Positions 44,811 through 54,039 of a stretch of DNA of 64,000 bases are shown one piece after another (position 1 is the first letter of the stretch; each line of letters starts with the position of its first letter). The stretch is from the NCBI RefSeq assembly GCF_033558715.1, contig NZ_CP114606.1, forward strand, positions 1,364,001 through 1,428,000, read 5' to 3'. A program made the translations under genes and the position numbers. This DNA comes from Acinetobacter sp. YWS30-1. Lineage in GTDB: Bacteria > Pseudomonadota > Gammaproteobacteria > Pseudomonadales > Moraxellaceae. The notes beneath the pieces were generated by a model that worked only from the letters and a program-made list of their open reading frames with translations, searched no databases and was not told the origin of the DNA.

Positions 44811-46732
44811 TGCGAATGCTGTCTGTTAGCAAGATGTTTGGGCAAAGACTAAGGCTCTTCGCTCTATTAATGATAGGGAGCTGGCTGAGCCTATTCTCTT
44901 GCATCAGCTTGGCACAGAATAATTTTCAGATTAACGAGCTTTGTCAGGTGAACATTGAACAGCAACAAAAAGTTCAAGTCCCAAGTCATCTCGAAATTCC
45001 GGATGCGGGCTGGCAACCTGTAACATTACCGGATAACTGGAAAAATAACTGGCCGAAATATAATGGGGGTGCCTGGTATAAAATTCGCTGGGGTTGGTCT
45101 TGTCAGGACAATATACGTCTCGCTGAACCCATTGTTTTTGGTATTGATTATCTGAACTCTGCTGGAGCTGTTTTCCTGAATGATGATCTGCTGTGGTCGG
45201 ATCAAAACCTGCAAGAGCCTTTGTCTAAAAGCTGGAATGTACCACGTTACTGGATTTTGCCCATTGCGGGCTTGAAGCAGACAGACAATGAACTGCTGAT
45301 TTATGTACGAGGCTATAGTTTCCAGGGTGCAGGGCTTGGCAGAATTGAATTTCATAATGTCATGGCCAACGACCAGCATTATTCAAAAAAGATATGGGAT
45401 CGCCGTACGCTCTTTCAGATCAATATGATTCTATCCGGTACGATTGGAGTCATTAGCCTGATTATCTGGCTATTCCGACATTCAGAAACCACTTTTGGCT
45501 GGCTGGCGTTGAGTTCATTATTGTGGATTCTGTTTATCTCCAATGTATTAACCACAGAGAATTTTCCTTTTCCCTCCAGTATATGGGCCGGTAAAGCCAA
45601 TCTGATTTTCTTTATCCTCTATATGCACTGTTTTTGTCTGTATCTAATTCGGTTCTTGAAGCAGAAATTTCAGCGTTTGGAGCGGGGACTTATCGGGGTG
45701 ACTGCTTTATTCAGTCTATTCATCATAGTCAGTTCTTTAGATCATTTAGAAGCAGTGCTAAGTGTTGCTTTTGTCTGCTATGTGCTGCTTTATATTAGTT
45801 GTGTCATCTATGTTAGCTACTGGGCAATTAAAACTCGAAATGGCGAATATCTGTTTCTGATGCTTTGTCTGTGGGGAATTTTGCTGTGTGTCATTATAGA
45901 TCTGATCATTCTGGGTCAAACGGCGGTTAGTGAATTCTCACCTTTATCACCTTATACATCACCGATTATTATCCTGTTTGTCGTGCTAATTATGGGGACA
46001 CGACTGAATCGTAATATTAAAAAAATCGAAAAATTTAATACGCAGCTGGAATCCAAAGTACGGCAAGTCAGTGCAGATCTAAATAAAAGCCTGAGTGATC
46101 AGCATAAGCTGGAACTGGATAATGTGCGTTTGCAGGAACGGATTAATCTGTCACATGAACTGCATGATGGACTAGGTGGCTCGATTGTGCGTTCCATGAT
46201 TCTGGTGGATCAAAGTACCGAAAACATTTCCAATCGACAGTTTTTATCTATGCTGAAGCTGCTTAGGGATGACCTGCGTCAAATCATCGATAGCGGTTCT
46301 TCTATTGACAATAAAGTGCCTGAAACGCCAGTGATCTGGATTGCGCCAGTACGTTACCGATTTACTCAATTGCTGGAAGAAATGGATATCGCCGTAGAAT
46401 GGTCATTTCCTAAAGTCTGGCAGCGTGAACCTACGGCTTTACAATGTCTGACCCTGATCCGTGTGGTAGAAGAAAGCTTGACCAATATTATCAAGCATAG
46501 TCAGGCCACAAAAGTGAGTGTGAGTATGGAATATACACAACCACATCAACTGACTTTAAAAATTCAGGACAATGGTATCGGTTTTAATCCGGAGATGGTG
46601 CAGAAAAATGGCATGAGCATTGGTATGCGCAGTATGAAAATGCGTATTGAACGCATGGGTGGAATGCTGGATATTCAGTCTGCGAAAGGCGATACTTGCG
46701 TACACGTGGTGATGGAACTCTATCAGCCTTAA
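44810..46732 (+). CDS. Membrane sensor histidine kinase (7TM, HisKA_3 type)
   Basis: 640 residues from a GTG overlapping the regulator's TAG; ATG at 44816 is the alternative. After a signal segment (RLRLFALLMIGSWLSLFSCISLA) comes an extracytoplasmic domain of about 150 residues with jelly-roll features (GGAWYKIRWGWSC, SAGAVFLNDDLLW), then seven hydrophobic helices (residues about 205-400) as in 7TMR-DISM receptors. The cytoplasmic part has the NarX/DegS-type H box NLSHELHDGLGGSIVRS and an ATPase domain with VVEESLTNIIKHSQA and DNGIGFNPE. The ligand is unknown; partner is the upstream NarL-type regulator. Confidence 0.93.
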   Translation: MRMLSVSKMFGQRLRLFALLMIGSWLSLFSCISLAQNNFQINELCQVNIEQQQKVQVPSHLEIPDAGWQPVTLPDNWKNNWPKYNGGAWYKIRWGWSCQDNIRLAEPIVFGIDYLNSAGAVFLNDDLLWSDQNLQEPLSKSWNVPRYWILPIAGLKQTDNELLIYVRGYSFQGAGLGRIEFHNVMANDQHYSKKIWDRRTLFQINMILSGTIGVISLIIWLFRHSETTFGWLALSSLLWILFISNVLTTENFPFPSSIWAGKANLIFFILYMHCFCLYLIRFLKQKFQRLERGLIGVTALFSLFIIVSSLDHLEAVLSVAFVCYVLLYISCVIYVSYWAIKTRNGEYLFLMLCLWGILLCVIIDLIILGQTAVSEFSPLSPYTSPIIILFVVLIMGTRLNRNIKKIEKFNTQLESKVRQVSADLNKSLSDQHKLELDNVRLQERINLSHELHDGLGGSIVRSMILVDQSTENISNRQFLSMLKLLRDDLRQIIDSGSSIDNKVPETPVIWIAPVRYRFTQLLEEMDIAVEWSFPKVWQREPTALQCLTLIRVVEESLTNIIKHSQATKVSVSMEYTQPHQLTLKIQDNGIGFNPEMVQKNGMSIGMRSMKMRIERMGGMLDIQSAKGDTCVHVVMELYQP

Positions 46733-46755
46733 TCATCTCAAAATTATACATACAT

Positions 46756-46789
46756 AAAAAAGGAGGATCATATGATCCTCTTTTTTTTA
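46756..46789. terminator. Bidirectional terminator between the kinase gene and roxA
   Basis: AAAAAAGGAGGATCATATGATCCT... palindrome with A and T runs; serves both convergent genes. Confidence 0.8.
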
Positions 46790-46817
46790 TAGATTTAAAT
46801 GACCAAGATATAAAAAC

Positions 46818-47987
46818 TTACTCTTCTTCAGCCGGTGGCACTAGCATCAGTACAGAATCATTCAATAGCTCAGCAACATCCTCCAGCATATCTTCATCAG
46901 CGAAATCTTCATCCAATAAGACACGCGCACCATCAGCAATCTGCTTCAGTTTTGAAGTAAATGCTTCAGAAATACAGATTCCCTCACCATTGGCCCAGAA
47001 TAAGGTTTCACCATCTTCTTCTGTATAGAGTAAGCGTGAAGCGGGTTCAAGCATCAGGCTATAGCCCTGATCAAGTGCTTCTTCCAGATCACCTGTACCA
47101 ATTTCTTCAGCTTCCGGAATATTCTCTTCATATTTTGGTTCTGACATCAGGCTCATGATGGCATCTTCAAGCACATTGGAGTTATGCAACTCCTCCATGA
47201 TTTTGCCTTTCAGATATTCAAGTTCATTGCCTGTGACTTCACCCGCAGCACTGATATGATCGCGAATGATGTCAGTCAATGGATTGCGTAAGACTTCATT
47301 TTCCGAAAATTTATCGCCTACACGGTCCATCATGTCACTGACATTTGGCATACGGAAACCAAAAGAGAAAGTCAGACAGTCATCTTCTGCTACGCCGTAA
47401 TGAGACAGACCGGGTGGAATATACAGCAAATCACCGGGTGCAAGAACTTCATCAAAATGCACATCCATTTCTGGCAATAATTTTAATGGCTGCCCCGGTA
47501 CAAGTTCGGTCTCGGCATCACACATTTGCCCCAGTTGCCAGCGGCGATGACCATAGCCTTGAACCAGAAAAACATCATAAAAGTCGAAATGTTGACCGAC
47601 TGAACCGCCTTGAGGTGCATAAGACACCATGATGTCATCACGACGCCATTGAGGGATAAAGGCAAACTTTTTCCAGAGTTCAGACAGGTCGAAAGAATAG
47701 TGATCCACAGCCTGAACCAGTAAAGTCCAAAGCTTAGGCATCTTCTGGAAGTCAGCTTTTAATAAAGGAGATGTCTTGACCGACCACTGATTTGGATCAC
47801 GATCTTTCTGCTTGATCAGACGTGCAGTGACATTTTCTTCAAGTGCTAGCTCCATCACATCATCAGGCTCTAGCAGGCCTGCGATTTCAGGCATGGCATT
47901 ACGTACCAGCAGCGGTTTTTTTTGCCAGTATTCGGCAAGGAATTGTTCAGCGGTAATACCGCCTAAAACGTCTAGAGGTAGGGACAT
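46818..47987 (-). CDS. roxA: Ribosomal protein uL16 arginine 3-hydroxylase (JmjC, YcfD/RoxA)
   Basis: Fe(II)/2-oxoglutarate oxygenase that in E. coli hydroxylates an arginine of ribosomal protein L16. 389 residues, as in YcfD. The JmjC cupin domain starts EYWQKKPLLVRNAMP, with the metal triad in GQHFDFYDVFLVQ (HxD) and GLSHYGVAEDDC. The RRW and PGDLLYIPPG segments are typical. The dimerisation and winged-helix C-terminal region follows (DRVGDKFSENEVLRNPLTD...). It precedes yceF and the DUF2237 gene on the opposite side in the same orientation; probably read as a unit from 49 kb leftward. Confidence 0.95.
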   Translation of the reverse strand: MSLPLDVLGGITAEQFLAEYWQKKPLLVRNAMPEIAGLLEPDDVMELALEENVTARLIKQKDRDPNQWSVKTSPLLKADFQKMPKLWTLLVQAVDHYSFDLSELWKKFAFIPQWRRDDIMVSYAPQGGSVGQHFDFYDVFLVQGYGHRRWQLGQMCDAETELVPGQPLKLLPEMDVHFDEVLAPGDLLYIPPGLSHYGVAEDDCLTFSFGFRMPNVSDMMDRVGDKFSENEVLRNPLTDIIRDHISAAGEVTGNELEYLKGKIMEELHNSNVLEDAIMSLMSEPKYEENIPEAEEIGTGDLEEALDQGYSLMLEPASRLLYTEEDGETLFWANGEGICISEAFTSKLKQIADGARVLLDEDFADEDMLEDVAELLNDSVLMLVPPAEEE

Positions 47988-48011
47988 AAATAAAGCCTAA
48001 AATAAAGGAGA

Positions 48012-48605
48012 TTAAGGAACTAAAATCTTTAGCTCACGAAGAATATTACATAGCTGAATCATTGGCATACCCATCAGGGTAGTTTGATCCTGACCGATCA
48101 TGGTTTCAAACAGACTAATCCCAAGGCTTTCACATTTAAAACTACCGGCACAATGCAGCGGCTGTTCGATCTCTACATAACGCTCAATTTCCGCTTGAGA
48201 CAGTTTGCGGAATTTGACTTTGTAATGTTCTACCAGCGTACGTTCAAAACCGGTAGATTTCTGCTGAACGCTGAGCGCTGTACTGAAATACACAATCTTG
48301 TCCGAATTGGCCTGCAGCTGGCGAATGGCCTTTTCTATTGTTAAAGGCTTACCCATAAAGATATCTGGTGCGCCTTCACGCCAGGCTACCTGATCAGAAC
48401 CAATTACAATCGCATCAGGATGTAGCTCAGCGATATGACGAGCTTTTTCAAAAGCCAGGCGTTTGGCTAATTCATCCGCATGATTTTCACCTTGGGGTGA
48501 TTCATCTATGTCCGGGACGACCGATACGTAATCAAGACGTAGACGGTTCATCAGTTCTTTACGGGTCTGGCTTGAAGAAGCCAAGATGATTTTTGCGGTA
48601 TTCAT
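48012..48605 (-). CDS. yceF: Maf-family nucleotide pyrophosphatase, YceF type
   Basis: Hydrolyses modified nucleotides; E. coli YceF prefers 7-methyl-GTP. 197 residues. The N-terminal ILASSSQTRKELMNRL loop, DIDE near residue 36, LAFEKA and GSDQVAW with the catalytic acidic residue are all present. CAGSFKCESLGISLF (GSFK.E form) is the YceF subfamily mark, in contrast to the dTTP/UTPase Maf. The start codon overlaps the stop of the upstream DUF2237 gene (TAATG). Confidence 0.95.
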   Translation of the reverse strand: MNTAKIILASSSQTRKELMNRLRLDYVSVVPDIDESPQGENHADELAKRLAFEKARHIAELHPDAIVIGSDQVAWREGAPDIFMGKPLTIEKAIRQLQANSDKIVYFSTALSVQQKSTGFERTLVEHYKVKFRKLSQAEIERYVEIEQPLHCAGSFKCESLGISLFETMIGQDQTTLMGMPMIQLCNILRELKILVP

Positions 48606-48988
48606 TAGACAGCGTATTCTTCTAAAATATGGAGAGGAACGTAAGCAAGGACAGCTTTGTGACAGGCTTGCAGCTTGATCGGTGGCGCTTGTCCAGCTTC
48701 ATAAGCTTCTACCCAGCGTGTAACGCAGATACACCAGAAATCACCAGGTTGCAGTCCAGGAAATCCCAGTTCTGGTAATGGTGTAATCAGGTCATTGCCC
48801 ACTTTCTGGGAAAAATTCAGAAATTCAGAGGTCATCTGTGCACAGACAGTGTGCTGTCCCAGATCGGTAGGTGCGGTATGGCAAAAGCCATTACGGAAAT
48901 ACCCAGTAATGGGATCAAAACAACAGCTTGCCAAAGGCTCGCCCAGAACATTAAGACGGTTAAGATTAGGATCAGGATGTATCGACAT
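48605..48988 (-). CDS. DUF2237 family protein
   Basis: About 127 residues from the ATG at 48988 (MSIHPDPNLNRLNVLGEPLASCC); the frame is open upstream to 49039 with a less likely start. Family features are LNVLGEPLASCCFDPITGYFRNGFC, HTVCAQMTSEFLNFS, the DLITPLPELGFPGLQPGDFWCICVTRW core and the C-terminal LEEYAV. Several cysteines are conserved within this small family, whose function is unknown. The stop overlaps the yceF start by one base, so expression is coupled. Confidence 0.88.
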   Translation of the reverse strand: MSIHPDPNLNRLNVLGEPLASCCFDPITGYFRNGFCHTAPTDLGQHTVCAQMTSEFLNFSQKVGNDLITPLPELGFPGLQPGDFWCICVTRWVEAYEAGQAPPIKLQACHKAVLAYVPLHILEEYAV

Positions 48989-49129
48989 AGGTACTGAATC
49001 TGGAAGAAGCTTTTTTCTATCATAACAAAACTTTGGCATTCATAATGTTTTCTGCAAAAGATGCTAACCTTTTTCTGCATAATCATTTAAAATCGCCTCG
49101 TTTTTAATATCTATAAAGAGAGCTCTACA

Positions 49130-50317
49130 ATGAACTTTCAGCGTATGACTGACCTTGACCTGACGGGTAAACGTGTTCTGATCCGTGAAGATTTAAATGT
49201 ACCGGTTAAAAATGGTGTAATCACTAGCGATGCGCGTCTACGTGCTGCATTACCAACAATTAAAGCTGCAGTAGAAAAGGGCGCGGCTGTCATGGTGTAT
49301 TCACACCTTGGTCGTCCAGTTGAAGGTGAGCCGAAGGCTGAACAGTCTCTTGCGCCTGTAGCAGCTTATCTGACTGAAGCATTGGGTCAGGAAGTAAAAC
49401 TTTTCACAGACTATCTGGACGGTGTTGAAGTTCAGCCGGGTCAAGTGGTTTTACTGGAAAACTGCCGCTTCAACGTAGGTGAAAAGAAGAATAATCCTGA
49501 ACTTGCAGCAAAATATGCAGCACTTTGCGACGTATTTGTGATGGATGCATTTGGTACTGCACACCGTGCAGAAGCATCAACTGAAGGTGTCGCTCGTTTA
49601 GCTAAAGTAGCAGCAGCAGGTCCTTTATTGGCAGCTGAACTGGATGCATTGGGTCGTGCATTGAAAACGCCTGAAAAACCAATGGTTGCGATCGTTGCGG
49701 GTTCTAAGGTTTCTACCAAGCTTGATGTTTTGACTTCATTGTCTGATATCTGTGATCAATTGATCGTTGGTGGTGGTATCGCAAATACGTTCCTTGCAGC
49801 TGCTGGTTACAATGTAGGTAAATCACTGTGTGAAAATGACCTGATCGATACAGCGAAAGCGATTGCAGCAAAAGTTTCAGTTCCGCTTCCAACTGATGTA
49901 GTTGTTGCTGATGCATCTGAAATCAACTTTGATGACTTCCTGGGTTCATTAGCTGCAGCGAAAGCGACTGTGAAGAAAGTTGAAGATGTTGCAGACAATG
50001 ACATGATCCTTGACGTGGGTCCAGAAACTGCAAAAGCATTTGCTGAAATCCTGAAAACGTCTAAAACCATCCTTTGGAATGGTCCAGTCGGCGTATTCGA
50101 AGTAGATCAGTTCGGTGAAGGTACTAAAGCACTGTCTTTAGCAATTGCTGAATCTGAAGGCTTCTCGATTGCTGGTGGTGGCGATACTTTAGCTGCAATC
50201 GACAAATACGAAGTTGCTGACAAAATTGGCTACATCTCGACTGGTGGCGGTGCATTCCTTGAATTCGTTGAAGGCAAAACACTTCCTGCAGTTGCGGTAT
50301 TGTTAGAACGTGCTTAA
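49130..50317 (+). CDS. pgk: Phosphoglycerate kinase
   Basis: Interconverts 1,3-bisphosphoglycerate and 3-phosphoglycerate with ATP formation. 395 residues. Substrate-binding segments [21 protein letters not shown] and [13 protein letters not shown]; nucleotide-binding hinge and [12 protein letters not shown], with [18 protein letters not shown] near the end. GAGAG lies before the ATG. Typical Pgk motif DAFGTAHR carries the catalytic-site residues. Followed by a terminator, a small lipoprotein gene and fba: the common Pgk-Fba pairing, here interrupted. Confidence 0.98.
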   Translation: MNFQRMTDLDLTGKRVLIREDLNVPVKNGVITSDARLRAALPTIKAAVEKGAAVMVYSHLGRPVEGEPKAEQSLAPVAAYLTEALGQEVKLFTDYLDGVEVQPGQVVLLENCRFNVGEKKNNPELAAKYAALCDVFVMDAFGTAHRAEASTEGVARLAKVAAAGPLLAAELDALGRALKTPEKPMVAIVAGSKVSTKLDVLTSLSDICDQLIVGGGIANTFLAAAGYNVGKSLCENDLIDTAKAIAAKVSVPLPTDVVVADASEINFDDFLGSLAAAKATVKKVEDVADNDMILDVGPETAKAFAEILKTSKTILWNGPVGVFEVDQFGEGTKALSLAIAESEGFSIAGGGDTLAAIDKYEVADKIGYISTGGGAFLEFVEGKTLPAVAVLLERA

Positions 50318-50333
50318 TCGCATGTCCTAATGT

Positions 50334-50364
50334 AAAAAGCTGGCTTGATGCCAGCTTTTTTATT
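50334..50364 (+). terminator. Terminator after pgk
   Basis: AAAAAGCTGGC, TTGAT, GCCAGCTTTTTT. Confidence 0.88.
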
Positions 50365-50466
50365 TTTATCGCTTATTTATTCCAGATCTGTTCATCACTG
50401 ATTCATTAAAGTGCAATAAAGCTGTCATAAGATGCAGACAAAAGAGTATGGAGATGAGATCTTTTG

Positions 50467-50745
50467 ATGAAACAGCACCTCACTTTAGCTGCATTGCTGG
50501 CAGCATCTTTTATGTTTACTGCCTGTACCCAGCAGGAAAATACACCAGCCGAGGACGTAGAAAATACAACAGCTGTAAATGAAGAGTTCATTAGTCCGGA
50601 ACAGCAGGCCGCAATTGATGCAATTGATAAACCGGTTCTGGATGAAAAAAATACAGATGTTCCAGCTGAAATTGCCAATGCACCTGCAGATGCTGCGACT
50701 GTAGATCAATCTGTATCAGGCGCTTCCGAGCCTATGACACCATAA
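50467..50745 (+). CDS. Small lipoprotein, unknown function
   Basis: 92 residues from the ATG at 50467 (a TTG at 50464 is in frame). The signal peptide MKQHLTLAALLAASFMFTAC ends in lipobox FTAC. The mature chain is acidic and disordered-looking, rich in Ala, Glu, Asp, Pro and Thr (ENTPAEDVENTTAVNEE..., PADAATVDQSVSG). No domain recognised. It sits between pgk and fba with terminators on both sides, so it is its own unit. Confidence 0.78.
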   Translation: MKQHLTLAALLAASFMFTACTQQENTPAEDVENTTAVNEEFISPEQQAAIDAIDKPVLDEKNTDVPAEIANAPADAATVDQSVSGASEPMTP

Positions 50746-50761
50746 CTCAGACTATGCAAGT

Positions 50762-50791
50762 AAAAATCCCTGCTTTTGCAGGGATTTTTTA
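50762..50791 (+). terminator. Terminator after the lipoprotein gene
   Basis: AAAAATCCCTGC, TTTT, GCAGGGATTTTTT. Confidence 0.88.
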
Positions 50792-50865
50792 TAAAATATT
50801 GTATTTTTTGGCTGTATTGCAATAGTTGAACATGTAGAATATGGCCCATTACCTGGGAGGATATT

Positions 50866-51903
50866 ATGGCTCTTATTTCGATGCGCCAGCTCTTGGATCA
50901 CGCCGGCGAACATGCTTACGGCGTACCAGCGTTTAACGTAAACAACTTAGAACAAATGCGCGCAATCATGCTCGCAGCAGATGCAACGAATTCACCTGTA
51001 ATCGTGCAGGCATCTGCAGGTGCTCGCAAATATGCAGGTGCACCATTCTTACGTCACCTTATCTTGGCTGCAGTTGAAGAATGGCCACATATTCCAGTGG
51101 TAATGCACCAGGATCATGGTACTAGCCCTGACGTATGTCAACGTTCAATCCAGTTAGGCTTTACTTCAGTCATGATGGACGGCTCACTGGGTGAAGATGG
51201 TAAAACACCGACTTCATACGAATACAACGTTGATGTGACTCGCCGTACTGTACAAATGGCACACGCATGTGGCGTTTCAGTAGAAGGTGAAATCGGCTGT
51301 CTGGGTAGCCTTGAAACAGGTATGGCAGGCGAAGAAGATGGCGTAGGTGCTGAAGGCGTACTTGACCATTCTCAACTGCTAACTTCAGTTGAAGAAGCTC
51401 GTCAATTCGTTGCGGATACCAATGTTGACGCATTAGCTATTGCAGTAGGTACTTCACACGGTGCGTACAAGTTTACTCGTCCACCTACAGGCGATATTCT
51501 TGCAATTGACCGCATTAAAGAAATTCATGAAGCACTGCCAAATACTCACCTTGTAATGCATGGTTCTAGCTCTGTGCCACAAGAATGGCTGGCTGTGATT
51601 AACCAGTATGGCGGCGACATCAAAGAAACTTATGGTGTTCCTGTTGAACAACTGGTTGAAGCGATCAAACACGGTGTTCGTAAAATCAACATCGATACTG
51701 ACTTGCGTTTAGCGTCTACAGGTGCAATGCGCCGTATGATGGCTGAAAAACCAAGCGAATTCGATCCACGTAAATTCTTCAGCGCAACTGTAGATGCAAT
51801 GAAGCAAATCTGTATCGACCGTTATGAAGCATTTGGTACTGCAGGTAATGCAGACAAGATTCGCCCAATCTCTTTAGAGAAAATGGTTGAGCGTTATAAA
51901 TAA
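50866..51903 (+). CDS. fba: Class II fructose-1,6-bisphosphate aldolase (Calvin-cycle subtype)
   Basis: Zinc-dependent aldolase of gluconeogenesis and glycolysis. 345 residues. The zinc and catalytic residues are in [24 protein letters not shown] and [19 protein letters not shown] and [15 protein letters not shown] are the phosphate-binding stretches. The [13 protein letters not shown] N-terminus and length match the CbbA-like class II subtype. GGAGG precedes the ATG. It lies near pgk, consistent with Acinetobacter using these enzymes mainly in the gluconeogenic direction (established for the genus). Confidence 0.97.
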   Translation: MALISMRQLLDHAGEHAYGVPAFNVNNLEQMRAIMLAADATNSPVIVQASAGARKYAGAPFLRHLILAAVEEWPHIPVVMHQDHGTSPDVCQRSIQLGFTSVMMDGSLGEDGKTPTSYEYNVDVTRRTVQMAHACGVSVEGEIGCLGSLETGMAGEEDGVGAEGVLDHSQLLTSVEEARQFVADTNVDALAIAVGTSHGAYKFTRPPTGDILAIDRIKEIHEALPNTHLVMHGSSSVPQEWLAVINQYGGDIKETYGVPVEQLVEAIKHGVRKINIDTDLRLASTGAMRRMMAEKPSEFDPRKFFSATVDAMKQICIDRYEAFGTAGNADKIRPISLEKMVERYK

Positions 51904-51924
51904 TTCCTTGTGAATAATTTATAA

Positions 51925-51957
51925 GAAGAGCCCACAGCGAATGTGGGCTTTTTTATA
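51925..51957 (+). terminator. Terminator after fba
   Basis: AGAAGAGCCCACA, GCGAA, TGTGGGCTTTTTTA. Confidence 0.85.
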
Positions 51958-51988
51958 TTTAAATAAAGATGAAGAATAAGAGCAGCAT

Positions 51989-52843
51989 ATGGAACTGATT
52001 TTTATTGCAGCATTATGTAGTGTTGCAGTCTCGATACTCTTAAAAATTGCTAAAAATAGAGGCTTGAGCCCCATCCACATGATTAGCTGGAATTATGTTA
52101 CAGCCAGCGTATTGTGTTTTTTCTGGTTCAAGCCAGACATCCAGCATATTTCCATGAGTCAGACTCCATGGCTACTGATTCTGGCGCTTGGCGTTTTATT
52201 GCCGAGCGTATTTCTATTTCTGGCCAAGTCATTACAGACAGCAGGAATCTTAAAAACTGAAATTGCCCAGCGATTATCGGTTGTACTATCACTGGCCGCT
52301 GCTTATTTCATTTTTCAGGAACAATTTAACCAGCTCAAGATGCTGGGTATTGTCTTAGGCATAAGTTCCGTACTGTGCATTCTATTCTCACACCGTCAGG
52401 CATCAGAAAGCTCCAGGCAGGGAATGTTTTTTCTGGGTCTGGTGTGGTTTGGTTATGCACTGATTGATGTCTTGTTGAAATATACCACCAGCCTTGGTCT
52501 ACAATTTGCTGTGGCACTGAACTTGATGTTTATCTGCGCCATGATTCTGTCGATGATCTATCTGCTGCTGCAATATCGTCATCTGGGTTCTGGCAAGGAT
52601 ATTGGTTTCGGTCTGTTATTGGGTGCGTTGAACTTTGCCAATATTGCTTTTTACGTCAAAGCACACATGATGCTCAAAGATACGCCAGCGATTGTATTTG
52701 CGGGCATGAATATTCTGGTGGTGATTTTTGGTGTGATTGCAGGATTGCTCATCTTTAAAGAACGACTCAAACCTGCAAGTGTGATCGGGTTGATTCTAGG
52801 TGTGATTAGTGTTGTTTGCCTAGCATATGCAATGTCTGTTTAA
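51989..52843 (+). CDS. EamA/DMT-superfamily transporter
   Basis: 284 residues with ten hydrophobic segments arranged as two five-helix halves, the EamA fold. Characteristic pieces are MISWNYVTASVLCFFWF in the first half, LKTEIAQRLSVVLSLAAAYFIFQEQFNQLKMLGIVLGISSVLCIL at its end and FAGMNILVVIFGVIAGLLIFKERLKPASVIGLILGVISVVCLAYA in the second. DMT members export metabolites or take up nucleotides and amines; substrate unknown. Its last 38 bases overlap a convergent mini-gene at 52806. Confidence 0.9.
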   Translation: MELIFIAALCSVAVSILLKIAKNRGLSPIHMISWNYVTASVLCFFWFKPDIQHISMSQTPWLLILALGVLLPSVFLFLAKSLQTAGILKTEIAQRLSVVLSLAAAYFIFQEQFNQLKMLGIVLGISSVLCILFSHRQASESSRQGMFFLGLVWFGYALIDVLLKYTTSLGLQFAVALNLMFICAMILSMIYLLLQYRHLGSGKDIGFGLLLGALNFANIAFYVKAHMMLKDTPAIVFAGMNILVVIFGVIAGLLIFKERLKPASVIGLILGVISVVCLAYAMSV

Positions 52844-53033
52844 CATAGGAAGATGCAAATTCAAGCGGATAACGTAACAGGTCTTCTTTTTCAGCCCGTC
52901 CAAGCAATAAGCCTGCCTGTTTGCAGTCTGGACAATGCGGATAACGATGCTGGGCATTAGCATAGTGATGTAAATAGATCTTATCGCAGTGTTTGCATTC
53001 GAATTTTAAAGAGCTGGATGGTAAAACAGACAT
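52806..53033 (-). CDS. Zinc-ribbon mini-protein, unknown function
   Basis: 75 residues with two CxxC pairs (CKHC near residue 13 and CPDC near 34, spaced 20 apart), a rubredoxin-like zinc ribbon. A helical C-terminus follows (EKEDLLRYPLEFASSYVKQTLHML). No signal peptide. It converges on and overlaps the EamA gene end by 38 bases, and the overlap includes its last twelve codons. Possibly a nucleic-acid or regulatory zinc ribbon; family not recognised. Confidence 0.7.
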   Translation of the reverse strand: MSVLPSSSLKFECKHCDKIYLHHYANAQHRYPHCPDCKQAGLLLGRAEKEDLLRYPLEFASSYVKQTLHMLGKQH

Positions 53034-53102
53034 GGGTACCTCTAATTGTTATTCTAGTTGGATGTTTGGAGAATAAAGCAAAAATTAGGCCCGAATTGAC
53101 AA

Positions 53103-53127
53103 GAAAAGGGGCACTAGACCCCTTTTA
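53103..53127 (-). terminator. Weak terminator after the nitroreductase gene
   Basis: AAAAGGGG / CCCCTTTT with a seven-base loop, just past the stop at 53141 on the minus strand. Confidence 0.6.
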
Positions 53128-53140
53128 TACCATAAAATGC

Positions 53141-53794
53141 TTACAGTTTGGTGAAAATATCTTCAGCTTGCAGACGAGATTTAGGCAATTTGGCATTGAA
53201 ATCATTTTCACTGCGATAACCTAAAGTAAGCAGTACTGATGGAATCAGGCCTTGTTCAGCTAACTGTAATTCCTCACTCAGAATGTCTTCATCAAAACCA
53301 CCGATCGGTGTGGCATCAATACCTTCACTTCCTGCAGCCAGTAAGATCTGTCCCAATGCAATAAAGGTCTGGTTTTCTGCCCAGCGCTGAATATCGCCTT
53401 TTTCATTACGATAATAATGTACATAGCCGGTACGGGTATTCTTTTGACCTTCTTTGGCGCTCTCATCTTTAAAACGACCACTGAGATCATCACGATTTAA
53501 CAGGTTGTCCAGATGTAACTCGTCAATATCGGCTTTGGTACAAAATAAAATAGTATGTGAAGAGTCCAGCACTTTGGGAGCATTGTAGGCATAAGTTCCA
53601 ACTAGTGCTTTGGCAATACGCTGTTTAGCGGCATCATTGTCGGCAATAAAAAAATGCCAGGGCTGGATATTAATTGAAGATGGCGTCAGGCGTAAGATTT
53701 CTAATAAACGTTCAAATTGTTCTGCTGGAACCTTCTTGTTAGGGTCGTAAGCTTTAGTGGTATAACGGGTTTGAGCGATCTTGAGTAAATCCAT
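53141..53794 (-). CDS. NAD(P)H nitroreductase, NfsB-like
   Basis: FMN-dependent reductase of nitro compounds and quinones, 217 residues like E. coli NfsB. The start MDLLKIAQTRYTTKAYDPNKKVPAEQFERLLEILRLTPSSINIQPWHFF is the NfsB N-terminus with the FMN-binding RYTTKAYD and SSINIQPW. Further on GQILLAAGSEGIDATPIGGFD and the C-terminal VLLTLGYRSENDFNAKLPKSR are typical. It is divergent from an HpaI-like aldolase gene 245 bp away. Physiological substrate not readable. Confidence 0.94.
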   Translation of the reverse strand: MDLLKIAQTRYTTKAYDPNKKVPAEQFERLLEILRLTPSSINIQPWHFFIADNDAAKQRIAKALVGTYAYNAPKVLDSSHTILFCTKADIDELHLDNLLNRDDLSGRFKDESAKEGQKNTRTGYVHYYRNEKGDIQRWAENQTFIALGQILLAAGSEGIDATPIGGFDEDILSEELQLAEQGLIPSVLLTLGYRSENDFNAKLPKSRLQAEDIFTKL

Positions 53795-54039
53795 TGATGG
53801 ACTCCAATCTTTTGATAAGGCGTTTAGAAATATGCTTTAGGCATCTAGATTTTTCTGATCAAAAGATTATTACAATAAAAACATCATCGGCAAAGTCTAT
53901 ATTTATATAATCTTGAGTGAAATTTTATGAAAAACTAAGAGTTAAATCAGATAAAAAGCAAGCTTTTGTATATTGGCAGTTTCTGGTAACAGGAGTTTAA
54001 TAAGGACTTCAGGCAATAGCATGCAAGATAGGTGGGCCG

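Noticed and set aside
46696..47028. Plus-strand Ser-rich frame overlapping the roxA 3' end
   Set aside because: Low-complexity antisense shadow of the acidic C-terminus of RoxA.
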